Source: Propionibacteriaceae bacterium
Lineage (GTDB): Bacteria; Actinomycetota; Actinomycetes; Propionibacteriales; Propionibacteriaceae
Reading direction: 5' to 3'
DNA length: 64,000 nucleotides
NCBI GenBank assembly: GCA_016717345.1
Contig: JADKFR010000002.1
Location: forward strand, 186,001 to 250,000
Shown: positions 53,093 through 60,987 of the stretch, in pieces
How positions within the stretch are numbered: position 1 is the stretch's first letter
How the letters are laid out: each line of letters opens with the position of its first letter
Notes under the pieces: model-generated
Databases searched by the model: none
What the model saw: the letters and a program-made list of their open reading frames with translations, nothing else
Told to the model about the DNA's origin: nothing
Position numbers and translations under genes: made by a program

Positions 53093-53935
53093 TCACACCG
53101 CCCCGTCAGCCGCCAACCGCGCCACATGCAGGGTGAGGTAGACCTCCTCGTCCGAGGTGATCGGTTTAGACAGCCGCAGTTCGAGCAGCGCCCGCACCTT
53201 CTGGGCCGCGGCGTAAGCTTCGGGGAAGGCCGTCCGGATCGAGGCGGCGAAGCTCTCCGGGTTCTCGACCAACTGCCGGTCAGCCTGGACCCGCACGAAG
53301 AAGTACCGCAGGTGCGTGATGAAGCGTGCCGCGTTGATCGAGTCGGCGTCGAAGCTGCGCTCGTAGGTGGATTCCAGGACGGTGAAGATCTGGGTGAACA
53401 CTTCGGTCATCGCGAAGGTGCGGGACAGGTCGTCGGTCGCGAAGGCGGCGTTCACGAAGTGCAAGGCGATGGGCACCGCCTCATCCAGCGGCAGGTCCTG
53501 GCCCGTCCGCTCCCGGACCAGCTGGACCCCCTCCCGCGCCACCCGCAGTTCGTCGGGGTAGAGGTGTGCCACCTCCGCGCGCAGGGGGTACTGCAGCACC
53601 ATCCCCTGCCGCTGGCGCTTGAGCGCGAAGCTGAGGTGGTCGGCCAGCGGGATCACCAACCCCTGGCCTGCCGGGATCGCCAGTTCCGCCTGCGCCAGGG
53701 CCAGGATCTCCTGAGCCAGGAGCAGGTGCTCGGGCGGGATCTCGGTGAGGAAGGCCCGCAACTGGTCGACGTCGTGCTCGGCGTCCGGGACGAAGACCTG
53801 GACGACCTTCGCGTCGTCGACGAACTGGCCCGGCTTCGCCTGGAAGCCCAGCCCCCGGCCGGTCAGCATCACCTGACCGCGCCGCGGGTCGTCGGCCAGC
53901 ACCACGTTGTTGTTGAAGACCTTGAGGATCTTCAC
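53093..53935 (-). CDS. licT: BglG/LicT-family transcriptional antiterminator
   Basis: This 280-residue protein has an N-terminal RNA-binding CAT domain (KILKVFNNNVVLADDPRRGQ, GRGLGFQAKPGQFVDD) and two PRD modules. The phospho-acceptor histidines are visible: ADHLSFALKR and HLYPDEL in PRD1, and ALHFVNAAF and FITHLRYFFVR in PRD2. Such proteins bind a RAT hairpin in the leader mRNA and prevent termination when the cognate sugar is imported by a PTS permease. A good RAT/terminator lies in the leader of the GH1 gene immediately upstream in the same operon. The GTG start is preceded by GGGAGG. No PTS permease gene lies in the window. Confidence 0.92.
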   Translation of the reverse strand: MKILKVFNNNVVLADDPRRGQVMLTGRGLGFQAKPGQFVDDAKVVQVFVPDAEHDVDQLRAFLTEIPPEHLLLAQEILALAQAELAIPAGQGLVIPLADHLSFALKRQRQGMVLQYPLRAEVAHLYPDELRVAREGVQLVRERTGQDLPLDEAVPIALHFVNAAFATDDLSRTFAMTEVFTQIFTVLESTYERSFDADSINAARFITHLRYFFVRVQADRQLVENPESFAASIRTAFPEAYAAAQKVRALLELRLSKPITSDEEVYLTLHVARLAADGAV

Positions 53936-53993
53936 CGGGCCTCCCTCACTGGGTTGGTCGGCCGTCCACGGGGGACGGGCGGCTGGGACGAAC

Positions 53994-55397
53994 TCAGGAG
54001 AGGTCGGCACCCTGGGAGGCGATCACCTTGGCGTACCAGGCGAAGCTGTCCTTGCGGTACCGGGCGAGGTCGAGCAGGTCGAACTCCTCACGGTTGACGT
54101 AGACGAACCCGTAGCGCTTGGCTGCACCCTGGTGGGTCGAGACCAGATCGATCGCCGACCACGGGGAGTACCCCAGGACGTCGACGCCGTCGCTGATCGC
54201 CCACTGGATCTGCTCGATGTGGTCGCGCAGGTAGTCGATCCGGTAGCCGTCGTGAACCTGGCCGTCCTCGAGCTTGTCGAAGGCGCCCAGCCCGTTCTCG
54301 GTCACCAGCAGCGGCAGGTGGTACCGGTCCCACAAGGCCCGGAAGGTGTTGCGGAAGCCGACCGGGTCGATCTCCCAGCCGAACTCGGTCTTGGGCAGGT
54401 ACTCGTTGGTGACTCCGGCGTACACGCCCGCCTCACCGACGGCGATCTGCTGATCGCCGCCCGCCACGTCGGACTCGGTCCCGCTGGGACGGGCCACCGC
54501 GTGCGAGGCGTAGTAGTTGAACGCCAGGAAGTCCGGACGGGCCGAGGCCAGCAGTTCGAGGTCACCCTCCGCGATCTCGGGGGTGGCACCGAGTTCCTCC
54601 AGGTACGCCCAGGCCACCGAGTTGTAACGGCCCAGGACGGCCATGTCGGTGTAGAGCCAGTTGCGGATCGCGTTGAAGTCGTCGGCGGCCAGGACGTCCT
54701 CGGGGTGACAGGTCGCCGGGTAGCACAGCGCGATGTTCGGCGCGGGGCCGATCAACCCGTGCGGCACCAGGTCGTGGCACAGGTTCGTCGCCTTGGCCTG
54801 GGCCAGCATCATGTGGTGGTTGGCCTGGTAGATCGCCGACTTGGGCATCCCGGCCTTGATGGTCCCGATGGCCTCGCCGTAGAGGATCATCATGTTCTGC
54901 TCGTTGATGGTCAGCCAGTAGGTGACCTTGTCGCCGTACTCGGCGAACAGGACCTCGGAGAAGCGGGCGAAGGCGTCGACGGTGGCCCGGTTCACCCAGC
55001 CGCCCTTGGCGTCCAGCGCCGCGGGCAGGTCGAAGTGGTACATCGTGACGATCGGTTCGATGCCGGCCGCCACCAGGGCGTCGATCAGCCGGTGGTAGAA
55101 GGCGACTCCGGCGGCGTTGATCTCGCCGTCGCCGTCGGGGATGATTCGCGTCCAGGCGATGGAGAAGCGGTAGGCGGTCAGCCCCAGCTCGGAGAACAGC
55201 GCCACGTCTTCGGCGAACCGATGGTAATGGTCACTGGCGACCGTGAAGTCGGTGGTGCCCTCGGGATGTGAAGGCATCACATCGATCACCGACGGGCCCT
55301 TGCCGTCCTCGTTCCACGCTCCTTCGACCTGGTAGGCCGAGGTGGAGGCGCCCCACAGGAAGCCCGGGGGGAACGGTTTGAGCGTGCGGTACTTCAT
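53994..55397 (-). CDS. GH1 beta-glucosidase / 6-phospho-beta-glucosidase
   Basis: This 467-residue family 1 glycosidase starts FPPGFLWGASTSAYQVEGAW. It has the acid/base in WLTINEQNMMIL (Asn-Glu) and the nucleophile in LLVTENGLGAF. Several residues around position 420 (APALLV-like in other 6-phospho enzymes) and the link to a PRD antiterminator suggest a 6-phospho-beta-glucosidase for PTS-imported aryl- or beta-glucosides, but the active-site loop was not aligned, so plain beta-glucosidase remains possible. It is cytoplasmic. The ATG is preceded by a weak site (GGAGCTCAG). Expression is controlled by the leader described at 55445-55583. Confidence 0.9.
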   Translation of the reverse strand: MKYRTLKPFPPGFLWGASTSAYQVEGAWNEDGKGPSVIDVMPSHPEGTTDFTVASDHYHRFAEDVALFSELGLTAYRFSIAWTRIIPDGDGEINAAGVAFYHRLIDALVAAGIEPIVTMYHFDLPAALDAKGGWVNRATVDAFARFSEVLFAEYGDKVTYWLTINEQNMMILYGEAIGTIKAGMPKSAIYQANHHMMLAQAKATNLCHDLVPHGLIGPAPNIALCYPATCHPEDVLAADDFNAIRNWLYTDMAVLGRYNSVAWAYLEELGATPEIAEGDLELLASARPDFLAFNYYASHAVARPSGTESDVAGGDQQIAVGEAGVYAGVTNEYLPKTEFGWEIDPVGFRNTFRALWDRYHLPLLVTENGLGAFDKLEDGQVHDGYRIDYLRDHIEQIQWAISDGVDVLGYSPWSAIDLVSTHQGAAKRYGFVYVNREEFDLLDLARYRKDSFAWYAKVIASQGADLS

Positions 55398-55444
55398 CTG
55401 AGCTCCTGTCGGTGATGATGGCGATGCGCACGGCCCGAGAACAC

Positions 55445-55504
55445 AAAAAAGACCTGAGTCCAACCCCCGCGCACCACGGCACACGACGATCACACCCAGG
55501 TCTT
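55445..55504 (-). terminator. Leader terminator of the GH1-licT operon
   Basis: On the minus strand AAGACCTG (55497-55504) pairs with CAGGTCTT (55449-55456), and the second arm is followed by a run of six T. This is a classical intrinsic terminator placed before the coding region. Its 5' arm is also part of the RAT element, so the two structures exclude each other. Confidence 0.8.
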
Positions 55505-55525
55505 GCCTGCGAACAGTTGCAACCC
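55499..55525 (-). promoter_or_regulatory. RAT (ribonucleic antiterminator) element
   Basis: The 27-base element on the minus strand contains GGGTTGCAACTG followed by TTCGCAGGCAAGACC, a close match to known LicT/SacY/BglG RAT sequences with the conserved GG-TTG-ACTG and GCAGGCAA-ACC parts. Binding by LicT would hide the terminator arm and allow read-through. Confidence 0.8.
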
Positions 55526-55553
55526 TGCGGGAACCACCAAGGGTCCTGAGCGG

Positions 55554-55583
55554 AACCTACCGCAGGCCACGTCGCAGGGTCAA
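55554..55583 (-). promoter_or_regulatory. Promoter of the GH1-licT operon
   Basis: A -35 TTGACC (55578-55583) and a -10 TAGGTT (55554-55559) are 18 bp apart. The predicted start site is around 55546, so the transcript begins about 20 bases before the RAT. The -35 abuts the stop codon of the haemoglobin gene. Confidence 0.65.
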
Positions 55584-55976
55584 CTACGCGAAGGAATTCA
55601 CCATGAACGAGGCCGCCCGGGTGACGTAGTCGCGGAACTCGTCCGCTTCCGCGGCCGGCAGGTCGAGCGAATCCAGGGCGGCGTTCATGTGACGCAACCA
55701 GCGATCCCGCTGGTCGGGGGTCACGGCGTAGGGGGCGTGACGGATCCGCAGGCGGGGGTGGCCACGCAGCTCCGAATAGGAGTGCGGGCCGCCCCAGTAC
55801 TGCTCGAGGAACATCCGCAGCCGTTCGTTGGCCGGTCCCAGGTCCGCTTCGGGGTACAGCGCCCTGAGCTCCGGGTCGCCGGCGACCCCGGCGTAGAAGG
55901 CGTCAACCAGGGCGACGAAGGTCGCATGACCGCCGACCCGATCGAAGAGGCTCGCTTCACCCTGGGAGTCGCTCAT
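55584..55976 (-). CDS. glbO: Group II truncated haemoglobin (trHbO)
   Basis: This 130-residue globin of the 2-on-2 type has FDRVGGHATFVALVDAFYAGV at the N-terminus, then FLEQYWGGPHSYSELRGHPRL, and the proximal histidine in RIRHAPYAV. The group II Trp at G8 is seen in RDRWLRHMNAAL. Mycobacterial and other actinobacterial trHbO proteins bind oxygen and may protect against nitric oxide or peroxide. Length is normal. It is co-directional with the TspO-like gene 15 bases upstream, so the two may be one transcript downstream of the putative CarH boxes. Confidence 0.92.
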   Translation of the reverse strand: MSDSQGEASLFDRVGGHATFVALVDAFYAGVAGDPELRALYPEADLGPANERLRMFLEQYWGGPHSYSELRGHPRLRIRHAPYAVTPDQRDRWLRHMNAALDSLDLPAAEADEFRDYVTRAASFMVNSFA

Positions 55977-55991
55977 CGGGCCATTGTCGCA

Positions 55992-56783
55992 TCAGGCGCG
56001 GACGGGAGCCGGACGCCTCAGATGGACGGCGGCGGTGGCGGCCAGCACGGCGACGGCTGCGACGACCGCCGCGGAACCGGTGATCGTCGACTCCAGCACC
56101 CCGGTGAACCGACCGACGGCGATCCAGCCCAAAGCCCAGACCATCGCCGCCGCCACAGCCCACCGGCCGCCCAGCCGGGTTGCCAGCAGCCACCCGATGA
56201 CCGCAGCGGCTGCCAGCACCACGACCGCCACCATCTCGGAGATCAGATCACCGGGCCGCACCCCCGAAGCCACCAGGGTCGCGGTGATGTTCGCCACCGT
56301 CGCCACCGACACCCAGCCGAGGTAGACCCCGAACGTGCCGTCCACCAGGACCTTCTCGAGCAGTCCCGACGCCGGGATCCGGCTCAGCGCTTGGACGAGC
56401 AGGCCGAGGTCAAGCACCAGGGCGACGATGACCGCCACGCTGAGCCACAGCCAGCCGAACTGCACCACCAACAGCCACAGCCCGTTCAGGATCATCGAGA
56501 CCGCAGCCAACCACCCGATCGCCCGGGCGCGCGCCGAGGCGGCCTGGGACGGCAGCCATTGCCAGGCGACGTAGGCGAACAGCCCGAAGTAGATGAGCGA
56601 CCAGAGGGAGAAGGCCGGGGTGGCCGGGGTGAGCAGCGTCGCGTCTGCCGCCAGGGCCCCCGCGGAGGTCTGCTCCACGCGGCTTCCGATCACCCCGAAA
56701 CCGGCGAGGGTCGCGACGAACATGAAGACGGCGCTGAGGGTGATCGCCACTTGGCGGATGCGATCGGAACGGACGGTTGACAT
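55992..56783 (-). CDS. TspO/MBR-related tryptophan-rich membrane protein
   Basis: This 263-residue protein has about seven hydrophobic helices. The TspO-like signature TPAFSLWSLIYFGLFAYVAWQ is in the first third, followed by LNGLWLLVVQFGWLWLSV and LGWVSVATVANITATL. Family members are thought to bind tetrapyrroles or act in stress sensing. The ATG chosen is preceded by GAGGAAGAG. An upstream in-frame ATG would run through the CarH-like boxes and is rejected. It is divergent from the B12-binding MerR gene and the photolyase. This is the second TspO-family gene in the window linked to such boxes. Confidence 0.8.
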   Translation of the reverse strand: MSTVRSDRIRQVAITLSAVFMFVATLAGFGVIGSRVEQTSAGALAADATLLTPATPAFSLWSLIYFGLFAYVAWQWLPSQAASARARAIGWLAAVSMILNGLWLLVVQFGWLWLSVAVIVALVLDLGLLVQALSRIPASGLLEKVLVDGTFGVYLGWVSVATVANITATLVASGVRPGDLISEMVAVVVLAAAAVIGWLLATRLGGRWAVAAAMVWALGWIAVGRFTGVLESTITGSAAVVAAVAVLAATAAVHLRRPAPVRA

Positions 56784-56802
56784 GGCACTCTTCCTCTTCT
56801 GA

Positions 56803-56886
56803 AACCTTGTCCTGCTCTGAAACCTTGTACAAACCATGATGCCAGAGTGTCTAACCTTAGACAAGTTCTGCTCAAAACCTTAGACA
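56803..56886. promoter_or_regulatory. Cluster of CarH/LitR-like boxes between tspO-like and merR-phr
   Basis: Four copies of the AACCTT element occur in the same orientation: AACCTTGTCC (56803), AACCTTGTACA (56821), AACCTTAGACA (56853) and AACCTTAGACA (56876). The last three contain the TnnACA core (TGTACA, TAGACA, TAGACA). They are single rather than exactly tandem, unlike the carotenoid sites. The region carries the promoters of the leftward TspO-like gene and the rightward merR-photolyase operon. No confident -10 was assigned. Confidence 0.6.
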
Positions 56887-56940
56887 ATCCCGTCACCCGG
56901 AGCGACAACCTGACCCCCTGGCGGTTACTCTTGCGACGAC

Positions 56941-57795
56941 ATGATGACGATCAAACGCGCCGCCGAGCTGACCGGCGTCCCCGAGCACACCCTGCGTGCG
57001 TGGGAACGCCGCTACTCGGCCTTCGCGCCGACGCGCACCCCCGGCGGGTACCGGGTCTACGACGAGGAGGCGCTGCGACGGATCCGGGCCATGCGCGACC
57101 TGGTTCGCTCCGGCGCCTCGCCACGCGAAGCCGCGCGAGATGCCGGGCTCCCGGCCCAACTCCAGCCGGCCCAGCTCCAGCCGGCAGCCGAATCCCACGA
57201 ACGCGTCCTGGAGGCGCTGACGCGACTGGATGCCGCCGCGACCCTGCAACTCATCGACGAACAGTTCGCCCTGCGGAGCTACGAATCCCTGGTGGACGAC
57301 TGGCTGCTGCCCTTGCTGCAGCGGGTAGGGGAGGCGTGGGCGGCGGGACGCATCACCGTGGCGGGAGAACACCTGTTGTCCCAGGTGGTGACACGTCGCC
57401 TGGCGGCCGCCTTCGACGCCGCGGGCCCACGCCCCACGACGCAGCCGGTCATCGTGGGAGCACCCTCGGGGATCACCCATGAACTGGGCCTGATGGCCTT
57501 CGCCGTCGCGCTGCGGCGCGCCGGTGTGCCCACCACCTACCTCGGCGGCGATGTTCCCGTCGACGCCTGGTCGCAGGCCGTCGGCACCACCGGTTCCCGA
57601 CTCAGCGTCACGACCATCCCGCGCCGCCAGGACGCCGGCCGAGTCGCGAAGCTCGCCGCCGCCCTGGCCGCTGACCACCCCGGAACCACCCTCGCCGTCG
57701 GGGGCCGCTATCAGGACCGGGCCCCCGCCGGGTGCCTGGCGTTGGGGCACCGCATCACCGAGGCGACCCGGCTGGTGGTGGGCCGGCATGACTGA
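56941..57795 (+). CDS. Second CarH/LitR-type B12-binding MerR regulator
   Basis: This 284-residue protein starts with a MerR helix-turn-helix (TIKRAAELTGVPEHTLRAW, RTPGGYRVYDEEAL), with a short linker repeating AQLQP. The cobalamin region has W-x9-EH (W133, E143, H144) and GITHELGLMAF with the B12 lower-ligand histidine at H180. It is thus a paralogue of the regulator beside crtE. The start is the first of two adjacent ATG codons. The photolyase gene begins within its last codons (8-base overlap), which makes a light-responsive DNA-repair operon very likely. Whether it binds B12 in practice is inferred from the kept residues. Confidence 0.88.
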   Translation: MMTIKRAAELTGVPEHTLRAWERRYSAFAPTRTPGGYRVYDEEALRRIRAMRDLVRSGASPREAARDAGLPAQLQPAQLQPAAESHERVLEALTRLDAAATLQLIDEQFALRSYESLVDDWLLPLLQRVGEAWAAGRITVAGEHLLSQVVTRRLAAAFDAAGPRPTTQPVIVGAPSGITHELGLMAFAVALRRAGVPTTYLGGDVPVDAWSQAVGTTGSRLSVTTIPRRQDAGRVAKLAAALAADHPGTTLAVGGRYQDRAPAGCLALGHRITEATRLVVGRHD

Positions 57796-59173
57796 CCGCA
57801 CCGACGCACCCGCTGCTCTGTTATGGCTGCGTCGCGACCTACGACGCAGCGATCACCCGGCCCTGGCCGCCGCCGCCCGCCACGGACGGGTGATCCCGGT
57901 CTTCGTGATCGACCCAGCCTTCTGGGAGCCGGCCGGACCCGTCCGACTCGGCTGGTTGGCTGCCACGCTGCAGGCCACGATCCGCGCCTACGACGGGCAC
58001 CTGACGCTGCGGGTCGGCGATCCCGCCACGGTGATCCCCGCCCTGGCCGCCGAGGTGGGAGCCGGCAGCGTCCACGTCTGTGCCGAGTCCGAGCCGGGCG
58101 GACGGGCGCGGGACGCGCTGACCCGCGACGCCCTCGCCGCCCAGGACGTCGCCTGGGTCGAAACGGGTTCCCCCTACGCCGTCACCCCCGGTCGGATCGT
58201 GACCCGCCAGGGCGGCCCGTTCCGGGTGTTCACGCCGTTCGCGCGGGCGTGGCGCGAGCACGGCTGGCCACAGCCGTGCGAGGAGCCCGCCGACCTGGTC
58301 CTTGGCCGGGCCAGCGACGATCCCCGGGCTCCCGCCATGCTCGCCGAGGCCCTGGCGGCCTGCCCGATCCCGTTACCCGAGCCTGGTGAGCCCGGCGCAG
58401 CCGCCGCCTGGAGCCGGTTCCTGAGCGACCGGGCCGGGCGCTACGACACCCTGCGTGATCGCCCGGACCTGGACGCGACCTCCCGGCTGTCGCCCTACCT
58501 CAAGTTCGGGGTGGTGCACCCCCGGACGTTGCTCGCCGATCTGGCGCAACAGCCTGCCGGCGAGGGAGTCCAGCGGTTCGTCACCGAGTTGGCGTGGCGG
58601 GAGTTCTACGCCGACGTGCTCGCGCAGCATCCGTCCTCGCTGGAGGGCGACCTGCGGCCCGACCTTGGGGGGCTGGCCTACGACGAGCCGGGTGCCGGCT
58701 TCGAGGCCTGGCGCACCGGCCGGACCGGGTTCCCGCTGGTGGACGCGGGGATGCGGCAGTTGCTGGAGCAGGGGTGGATGCACAACCGGGTGCGGATGGT
58801 GACCGCCAGCTTCCTCACCAAGGATCTGCACCACTGGTGGCCGCTGGGCGCCCGGCACTTCCTCGACCACCTGATCGACGGCGATCTGGCGTCCAACGCC
58901 CACGGCTGGCAGTGGGTGGCCGGCACCGGGACCGACCCCTCGCCGTACTTCCGGGTGTTCAACCCGGTCACCCAAGCCGATGCCGTGGATCCGAACGGCG
59001 ACTACGTCCGGCGATTCCTGCCCGAGTTGCGCCATCTGGCCGGCGCTGCCGCGCTTCGACCATGGGAGGCCCCGAACGGCTACGCCCACGGTTATCCCCG
59101 GCGGATCGTGGATCACGCCGAGGAGCGACGGGTGGCCCTGGAACGCTACCGGCTGGCCCGCAACCGTCCCTGA
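57788..59173 (+). CDS. phrB: Deoxyribodipyrimidine photolyase (class I CPD type)
   Basis: This 461-residue photolyase has the N-terminal antenna-binding Rossmann domain (LLWLRRDLRRSDHPALAAA, PVFVIDP) and the FAD domain with TSRLSPYLKFGVVHPRTL, LAWREFYADVL, DAGMRQLLEQGWMHNRVRM and SNAHGWQWVAGTGTD. The Trp residues used in photoreduction lie in the GWMHNRVRM to GWQWVAG region. It repairs cyclobutane pyrimidine dimers using blue light. The ATG overlaps the end of the B12-MerR gene by eight bases, so the two are translationally coupled. Its control by a B12 photoreceptor parallels the carotenoid operons. Confidence 0.93.
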   Translation: MTDRTDAPAALLWLRRDLRRSDHPALAAAARHGRVIPVFVIDPAFWEPAGPVRLGWLAATLQATIRAYDGHLTLRVGDPATVIPALAAEVGAGSVHVCAESEPGGRARDALTRDALAAQDVAWVETGSPYAVTPGRIVTRQGGPFRVFTPFARAWREHGWPQPCEEPADLVLGRASDDPRAPAMLAEALAACPIPLPEPGEPGAAAAWSRFLSDRAGRYDTLRDRPDLDATSRLSPYLKFGVVHPRTLLADLAQQPAGEGVQRFVTELAWREFYADVLAQHPSSLEGDLRPDLGGLAYDEPGAGFEAWRTGRTGFPLVDAGMRQLLEQGWMHNRVRMVTASFLTKDLHHWWPLGARHFLDHLIDGDLASNAHGWQWVAGTGTDPSPYFRVFNPVTQADAVDPNGDYVRRFLPELRHLAGAAALRPWEAPNGYAHGYPRRIVDHAEERRVALERYRLARNRP

Positions 59174-59188
59174 CGGACCGTCCAGCCG

Positions 59189-60109
59189 TCAGCGCTGCGA
59201 GTAGCTGCGTCCAGGCTTGAGGCGACTGCCCAGCAGTTGCGGGACGGTGACGAACACGTAGCCCTGCTTGCGCAGCTTGGGGATCGCGATGGCCCACGCC
59301 TTGCGCGTGGTCGGGTAGATGTCGTGGCTGAGGACGATGGCGCCCGGACGGGCCAGTTTCATGATCCGCTTGGCCACCTCGGTGGCGTTCCGGTAGCGCC
59401 AGTCGAGCGGGTCGACACTCCACAGGATCTGGGACAACCCCAGCTTCCCGGCGACCTTGCGGATCGTGGCGTTGGATTCCCCGTAGGGCGGACGGAACAG
59501 CGTCACCTTCGTGCCGGCGGCCTTGTGGATGGTGGTCGAAGTGCGTGACAGCTGGCTCTTGATCCCGGCGGCGCTCAGCTTCCAGAACTGCGGGTGGCTG
59601 AACGAGTGGTTGCCGATCACGTGCCCGTCCGCAGCCATGCGACGCAGAACGCCCGGGTGCGCCTTCGCCTGCTCACCGAGGACGAAGAAGGTGGCGTGCA
59701 CGTGCTGCTTCTTGAGCAGGGTCAACAACTTCTCGGTCTCCGGCATCGGACCGTCGTCGAAGGTCACCGCGAGGCACTTCTGCTTGGCGCAGTTCGGCGC
59801 TGCCTTCGGCTTGGCGACGGTGCTCGTCGCTGCGGGGGTGGTCGTCACGCTGGGGACGGGCAGGGCTCCCGGCAGCGTGGCGGCGCTGATGCTGGGTGGG
59901 GCGAAGGTGGGCGAGCTGGAGGGCACCCCGCCCGCCGGGACCGCGTCGGTGTCTGCGAACGGTGCCACCGTGGCAGTTGGCACGGCGGAGGGCCGTCCGT
60001 ACCCCTGAGGTGGCACCTGGGCGCACCCACCCGCTCCGAGCAGGCCGGCAGCGACCAGCCCGACAACGGCGCCCTGCAGACGCCGGGAGACGGGGATGTG
60101 CGTACTCAC
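59189..60109 (-). CDS. Polysaccharide deacetylase (NodB-type), lipoprotein
   Basis: This 306-residue protein has a signal peptide with lipobox-like LLGAGGC, a Pro/Ala/Thr-rich linker (residues 30 to about 100) and a NodB homology domain. Its zinc site is VTFDDGPMPE (near residue 115) with HSFSHPQF (His-x3-His near residue 165), followed by FRPPYGESNATIR and IVLSHDIY. It probably de-N-acetylates peptidoglycan or a surface polysaccharide. The GTG start is chosen because it begins the signal peptide; a longer upstream frame is antisense to the next gene. It ends 15 bases from the convergent photolyase gene. Confidence 0.9.
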   Translation of the reverse strand: MSTHIPVSRRLQGAVVGLVAAGLLGAGGCAQVPPQGYGRPSAVPTATVAPFADTDAVPAGGVPSSSPTFAPPSISAATLPGALPVPSVTTTPAATSTVAKPKAAPNCAKQKCLAVTFDDGPMPETEKLLTLLKKQHVHATFFVLGEQAKAHPGVLRRMAADGHVIGNHSFSHPQFWKLSAAGIKSQLSRTSTTIHKAAGTKVTLFRPPYGESNATIRKVAGKLGLSQILWSVDPLDWRYRNATEVAKRIMKLARPGAIVLSHDIYPTTRKAWAIAIPKLRKQGYVFVTVPQLLGSRLKPGRSYSQR

Positions 60110-60152
60110 GCTTCCAGGGTAGGTCGCCTTCGCCGAAACGACGGACCGGACA

Positions 60153-60914
60153 TCAGGGGGTGGACTGGCCGGTCGCGGCGGCGCTGGCGACGGAAGTGGG
60201 TTCAGCGGCCGGGCTGGTGGCGGTTGCCGTTGCCGTCGGCTCGACGGCCTGGGTCGCAGTGGCCGTGGGCGTGACGGTCGGCGTGGCCACCGGGGTGGAG
60301 GCTGCCGGCGTGGTGGACGTCGTCGGCGTGGCCGTGGGCGTGCTCTTCGGGGTGGTCGTGGGCTTCGTCGTGGCGACGCGCTGCGTCCCTCCGATGGTGG
60401 TGCCCTTCGACCCGTCCAGCGCGTTGCCCACCGTGAGTTCGTAGACGGTGATCGCGGCGAACGCCACCGCGAAGATCGCCACTGCACTGACCAGGATGCG
60501 CAGCCCGAGGCTCTTCCAATTCCGCTTGTCGGGGGGCTGTTCATCGGGAGTCGGTGGCTCCACGAAGATGTCCGCCGGCAGCGTCAGGGAGTCGCCCTCC
60601 GGCGCACCCAGCGTGCCCAGCGCCCCCGGTGTCTCGGCGTCACCGGATCGTTGCAGGCCGCGTTGGGCCACCGAGCGGATCCCGCGGGTGGTGTGGTCGA
60701 GCCCGGCGGTGTACAGGGTTCCCGCCACCCCGCCGACCACGCTGGCGATGGCTGCGCCGGCGATCGTGCCCGCGGTCCCCAGGCTGGAACCCACCACCGC
60801 AACGGTCACCGCGGCCAGGGCACCCCCCAGGATCTGCGGCAGGGAGAACTCGACCTTCGCAGGCTCTTTCTCGTCGTCGGATTGCTTCTGGCTGTCTTGT
60901 TTCGTCTCATTCAT
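60153..60914 (-). CDS. Membrane protein with Thr/Pro/Ala-rich C-terminus, unknown function
   Basis: This 253-residue protein has an acidic N-terminus (TKQDSQKQSDDEKEPAKVEF), a Gly/Ala-rich hydrophobic block resembling a glycine zipper (VTVAVVGSSLGTAGTIAGAA), a membrane helix (ILVSAVAIFAVAFAAITVY) and a long C-terminal stretch of Thr, Pro and Ala that should lie outside and may be glycosylated. The ATG chosen has GGAG upstream with nine-base spacing; a GTG six codons earlier lacks one. I do not recognise the family. It lies between a deacetylase lipoprotein and a glycolipid-type glycosyltransferase. Confidence 0.7.
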   Translation of the reverse strand: MNETKQDSQKQSDDEKEPAKVEFSLPQILGGALAAVTVAVVGSSLGTAGTIAGAAIASVVGGVAGTLYTAGLDHTTRGIRSVAQRGLQRSGDAETPGALGTLGAPEGDSLTLPADIFVEPPTPDEQPPDKRNWKSLGLRILVSAVAIFAVAFAAITVYELTVGNALDGSKGTTIGGTQRVATTKPTTTPKSTPTATPTTSTTPAASTPVATPTVTPTATATQAVEPTATATATSPAAEPTSVASAAATGQSTP

Positions 60915-60966
60915 GCATTCGCTCCGACTCACCAGAATAGCGGGCCGCTCCCGCTGCCCCCGCTGC

Positions 60967-60985
60967 GGGGTCCGCCCCGGACCCC
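60967..60985. terminator. GC hairpin downstream of the GT28 gene
   Basis: GGGGTCCG pairs with CGGACCCC around a three-base loop, two bases beyond the glycosyltransferase stop. It is a compact, strong stem that could act as a terminator. No T-run follows. Confidence 0.5.
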
Positions 60986-60987
60986 GG

